From: Choristocarpus tenellus KU-1152
Lineage: Eukaryota; Phaeophyceae
Assembly (NCBI GenBank): GCA_964200185.2
Contig: CAXNAD020000230.1
Coordinates: forward strand, 1 to 23,963
DNA length: 23,963 nt
Direction: 5' to 3'
Part shown: in pieces, positions 19,941-23,963 of the stretch
How positions within the stretch are numbered: the stretch's first letter is position 1
Layout of the letters: every line of letters starts with the position of its first letter
Program-made: the position numbers and the translations under genes
The notes under the pieces: model-generated
What the model was told of the DNA's origin: nothing
The model's database searches: none
What the model saw: the letters and a program-made list of their open reading frames with translations, nothing else

Positions 19941-21319
19941 TGCTTTGAAGAATATACTACTCCTGCGGCCAAGGCCTTGTGTGCACCTGTTTTCAAGTAG
20001 TATGAAAGTGTATGTGTCGTACACTGCTCAAATATATATAGAATCAAGTATGCATTGCATAAATTGTACTACGGAGTATCATACTGCTTCCAGGAGTACA
20101 AGTATAAATATAAGGAGAAAGAGATCAAGAGGTCAACATGTGAATGTCACTCCTTAGGGTTACTGATGAGGAAGTGGTTTTAATTCGCCTGGATCTACAT
20201 GAAGTACACTAGGGTCAAAACGAGATGCAATGATATGCTTATTCTAGAGTCCATGTAGGTCTACACATGCTGTACTTGTTATTTCATTTATTTCCAATTA
20301 CCAAACATGTAGACTTTTTTCTTCCTCTCAAAACGTTTCACTCTTAAATTCTTATTCCCTGGCTACGTAATCACAGTAGAGGTCTTGCAGTAGTAGCTAG
20401 GTGTCGATGTACACTTGGTCTGACACATGTACTGAAATACTAGTAGTAGTACCATGACACTTCAAGCAAATTTGTGTCCTTGAAACGTCGTGATCAAAAC
20501 GTACCTCATTGACACATACATTTATGTATCATACAGGTGCATTCACACCACCCACCTGTCCAAAAGAACACCTTGCGTCAAAAACATACAAAATAACATA
20601 ATATCACCTCAACGACACTCCACTCATAGATATTGTTTGACTCGGGTCTGACATGCCACCCAAAGAGAGTTGAAACAATATCAAAATAGAAGCAGAGGAC
20701 GGAGCTTCCTTTGTGTTTTTTGTTATTATTTTTGCTTTTGATTTCGTGATCCCATACATACATGGAAGAAATGGAATTTGTGGTCCATCTGCTTCTAGTT
20801 ACGTTTTCTATTTCAATCACCAGTTTTTCTGTGAGTGACAGCACTGGGCATAGATGCAATGGTCCTTATAGTAGTGGTGGTGGTGTATGACGCAACAAAT
20901 ATTCATGTATTCAATGCTGAGGCGTTGCCTAAGCATTATGGGGAATAGGGAGCCTACTACTTGGACGAATGGTTGTAACTTTTGCAGAGATCCAAGGGAG
21001 TTAGGGTTAGGGTTTCAGTTGGAAGGAACCATTAGTGAAGGTACGCTAGCCTGCAAGAGTTTGGTGTCAGTCACAGCGTAACAAGTAGCAGTCCTAGGTG
21101 TGTCATACGACTTCAACTATGATGTGGGCTAGACGGGACTCGACTAACTTGTGGGATTCTTTCCTGCTTCTAGACCGCCTTCATGACAACAGTAGAGTCT
21201 GTATTGCTTACAGGAAAGAAAGTCCATTGGATATAGCAAGGAGTTGTGTACGATTTTTGAAATACGAATAAAAGAATTTACTGCTACTATGCACAATACT
21301 TCGAGTAAAAGTAAATAAG

Positions 21320-21341
21320 ATCAATATATATATATATATTA
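21320..21341. repeat. (AT)n microsatellite
   Basis: A run of alternating AT (caatatatatatatatatatt) in the 3' intergenic region. It is a simple repeat with no other meaning visible. Confidence 0.75.
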
Positions 21342-21388
21342 AAAATGAAAAACAAAACTGGAGATGGTTGACCCAATGGAATTGGATG

Positions 21389-21781
21389 CTACATCTCCAA
21401 GGGATCACAAAATAAATCAATTATGTAGGGTGGAGGGGGTGAATGTTGAAGTCGAAGGATTGGTATTTTAGTTTTCATCAGAAGATATGTTGGGTCCAAT
21501 GCAGAGGAACACATGATACCCTCCATGTAGTACCTGTATTGTGATGTAATTACTTGGGTGGAGAGGGTTGAGTATTTGGAAAATGAAGTTGAAGCAATGG
21601 TTGGGCATAGTACCCTGGAGGGGCGTGCATTTAGGCCAGATTGTCCATTCAGAGTTTGATAAGGTGCAAGATACCCGAGTTCGATGCCCTTTTTGTGGGA
21701 AATGTTTCTTCGAATTTGGTGCGAGTCAGGGGATGGAAAAGTAAGGTGTGTTCGGATGAAAATTTTCCCTACATCTGACAC
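21389..21781 (-). CDS. Unrecognised 130-aa open frame, doubtful
   Basis: This is the longest uninterrupted frame in the 3' flank (ATG to TAG on the minus strand). I recognise no family. Composition is unremarkable, with a few aromatic and proline-rich patches (HSPPPPYIIDLF near the C-terminus), no clear membrane span and no signal peptide. In sequence of this base composition a frame of this length can arise by chance. It could also be an exon of a spliced minus-strand gene, but I see no conserved partner exons. Confidence 0.12.
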   Translation of the reverse strand: MSDVGKIFIRTHLTFPSPDSHQIRRNISHKKGIELGYLAPYQTLNGQSGLNARPSRVLCPTIASTSFSKYSTLSTQVITSQYRYYMEGIMCSSALDPTYLLMKTKIPILRLQHSPPPPYIIDLFCDPLEM

Positions 21782-23836
21782 GTTTGTTCAGATGACATAG
21801 AAATCAAAATAGCGTCACAGAGGCCCTCGATAGACGCTTGACCTTCCCTTTACGATGCTTTGGGTCGTTCGATTGGCAGTCTTCATCCTCATATGTGCTG
21901 TGTTGTTGACGCAGGGATGTTAAGCCTGATACAATATTGCGCAGTTGTAGAATTTGCAGGTGGTTGCAGCAAGCGGGAAACAACACACCAGAAGTCGATA
22001 TTCAAAACGTGAATCATTTGTTGACCTGATATGTAAACAGGGGAGAATTTCGTCTTTAGTTCATTCGATACCAACAAAAGGGGAGGATGCAAGCATGAAG
22101 CAAACACTGCTCTTCTTCTTGTAACCATCATAATCACTACGGAAGTTGTTGGGAACTATGACTTGACCATGGCCAGAAGAAATGAGATTCTGCAAAGGTG
22201 GGCACAAGAAGAGTTAATGAGCTTCAGCTACATCCTACATCCCCTTTCCCGAATTGCTACGATGAATTCTCACGCGTTGCATACGGTTGGTAACCTCGCA
22301 ACCTGTTAAGATTGGACACATGATTTGTCCCCATGTTTATAGAAACGATTATAATTATGAACTAAATTTATATATGCTGGCACTTGACTTTCTTGTGCTC
22401 CCCTCGTTGATTGTATGCTAATAAAATAAATTGAGCAAACGTCCTTTTTCACTTACTTGCTACACTCAACAATCATTGCTACGAAATGAAATGATATTTT
22501 GTGCGAATTTTTTTTTTAATGTTTCAAAATAATGTATACAATAATTTCTACTCCAACCAACACAGGATAATAAGCACTCTTCCCAAACTATAAATCTCCA
22601 GCAGGGAATCCATCGAGAGATGGAGTATGTCTTGTTATAGCAATATTTGTCCGTAAGTGTCATTTACAAATTTGCCAACTTTTCTATTATCTTCTTGTAT
22701 CATTCATGTACCTGATTTTTTATCACTCTTTCAATTTGTTGATTATGTTGCGCAAATACCTCCTTCAACATATAACTGATTATGGGTTATGTCCGAGTCT
22801 GTTGCGACTTTTAGGTACTGAGAAAATACACAAGGTTTCTCATTCAGATTGGTCTGGCTATAATTTGACTAAAATTTTCAGTTGGTGATGGCAATATCGT
22901 AGCATAGATTATATGTAATCCTTGCAGTTTTCTTGTTTTCAAATTCACAACCATTTTGGTGTTTTCGGACATAATTATTTCGAAGAAACACGTACTCTAG
23001 TACAAGTTCGTTATACTCTTTGTGTTTCTTCCTTTCCCCTACATAACATCGACAAAGAATCAAACAGAACGTCTTAAAAATATATAAGTAGGACAACTAC
23101 AATAATAATAGTTGAAAATCGAGAATACGGGCATATATATGGTACAATTCTACTTCAGGTACGTAATATGTGTTGAAACCTGAATTGAATGCGTGCTTTC
23201 GTGTGCAATGGCTAGTTTGAGATCAGTGGGTGCCGTGGTGCCGCAAAGCACCGGTGAATGTATTCTGTTGAAACTGAAGTCACGACTTGCTCACTCAGAA
23301 GATTTATGATATGGTTTCGAGGTTCTTCCTTGGTACATTCAAAGGAAGAAATGCATGCACTCTAAGAAGAGGCTTGTTACCATGGCGAACAAGGGTTTCT
23401 GTGGATGTTTTAACTCAGACTACATGTCATCCAAGTGTGCATCAGGTATACTTAACGCAGAGTGAGCTTGGTGTGTTATGAAAGGGTAATGCCAACCAAG
23501 AAAACAATAAAAATTGATGTACAACTGGAGTCTTCTGCTTTTAAGAAGAAAGGGAAAAACAAAAAACAAAGAACAACAGATCAAACTTTAATCAATATCT
23601 GATGTAACTCAAGTGACACATATTATACCTGTGTGTGTGATAGGTAGCGACTGCCTTGTGCTTCCTATCCACTGCGGTGTTCTGAAGATAATTGATGGTG
23701 TTGTGATGATGGGCTAGTGATTCAAGTGAAAGTAATGACCAGTACAGCGGACCAATCAACAGTCAGTATGGACTGGTGGCACTGTGTCGTATAAAGAAAA
23801 AACAAATGAGTACCTATGATTTATCAATATATATTA

Positions 23837-23963
23837 CTCCCTCTGCCCCGTAAGTCTGGGCCGTGAAGTTGTAACTCTCAAATCTCCTACGATTACAAAG
23901 TGAGAGTTTATGAAGTAAACTAAGTTTTGTGGGCGGGAGAATTCTGGTTGACTGGGGGCACAG
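23837..23963 (+). mobile_element. Possible left end of a mariner/Stowaway-like element (MITE), cut by the window edge
   Basis: After a TA dinucleotide (23835-23836) the sequence begins CTCCCTCTGCCCCGTAAGTC. This closely resembles the terminal inverted repeat of Stowaway MITEs and mariner-like elements in plants (CTCCCTCCGTCCC...), which insert at TA. Inside is an 8-bp inverted repeat, AACTCTCA (23873-23880) and TGAGAGTT (23901-23908), as expected of a hairpin-forming MITE. The right end is not in the window, so neither identity nor length can be confirmed. Confidence 0.4.

Larger units (their letters stand above)
19941..23836. other. Intergenic stretch with no convincing gene
   Basis: About 3.9 kb with only short open frames on both strands, none with a recognisable domain, no tRNA-like fold, no rRNA. 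The strong T/G skew of the introns upstream is absent, consistent with having left the transcribed gene. It contains AT microsatellites, a TTAGGG-like tract (21001-21014) and several AATAAA words (for example 23506-23511). A lineage-specific or minus-strand spliced gene cannot be excluded by eye. Confidence 0.5.

Noticed and set aside
21655-21700. tRNA B-box-like GAGTTCGATGCCC
   Set aside because: The flanking bases do not form a five-pair T stem, and no matching A box, anticodon arm or acceptor stem can be drawn.
22169-22309. 46-aa plus-strand open frame starting MARRNEILQRW
   Set aside because: Too short to stand out from chance, with no homology I recognise and no supporting context.

Overview
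The window is eukaryotic nuclear DNA holding one large, intron-rich protein-coding gene on the + strand, followed by about 5 kb with no convincing gene. Joining the exons by conserved protein sequence, splice motifs and reading phase gives 35 coding exons (34 introns of 167-809 nt). The coding sequence runs 509..18895, 3,876 nt including the stop, for a 1,291-residue protein. It is a full-length ABC exporter of the ABCB (P-glycoprotein/MDR) type, laid out as TMD1-NBD1-linker-TMD2-NBD2. Both nucleotide-binding domains keep every catalytic motif.

Layout: 1-508 is 5' flank with two perfect palindromes. 509-1449 (exons 1-2) encodes a hydrophilic N-terminal tail. 2019-5749 (exons 3-9) encodes TMD1. 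The end of exon 9 to 9071 (exons 9-17) encodes NBD1. 9333-10119 (exons 18-19) encodes a basic, then acidic linker with PKA-like serine clusters. 10663-14011 (exons 20-27) encodes TMD2. 14564-18895 (exons 28-35) encodes NBD2 and the C-terminus. 18896-23963 is non-coding as far as I can tell, ending in what looks like the left end of a mariner/Stowaway-like terminal inverted repeat.

Organism: spliceosomal introns (mostly GT-AG, one GC-AG), T/G-rich introns, no bacterial signals, and short TTAGGG-like tracts point to an intron-rich eukaryote. Phrases such as [11 protein letters not shown] and [15 protein letters not shown] remind me of ABCB proteins of algae and stramenopiles. This is an impression only, and I cannot name the lineage.

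Function: the protein is expected to be a membrane ATPase that exports hydrophobic or amphipathic compounds using two competent ATP sites. No previously undescribed system is evident. The points worth a second look are gene structure (intron positions matched between the two halves, a GC donor, an AAG acceptor made by a heptamer repeat, intronic tandem repeats), promoter palindromes, and the possible transposon end.
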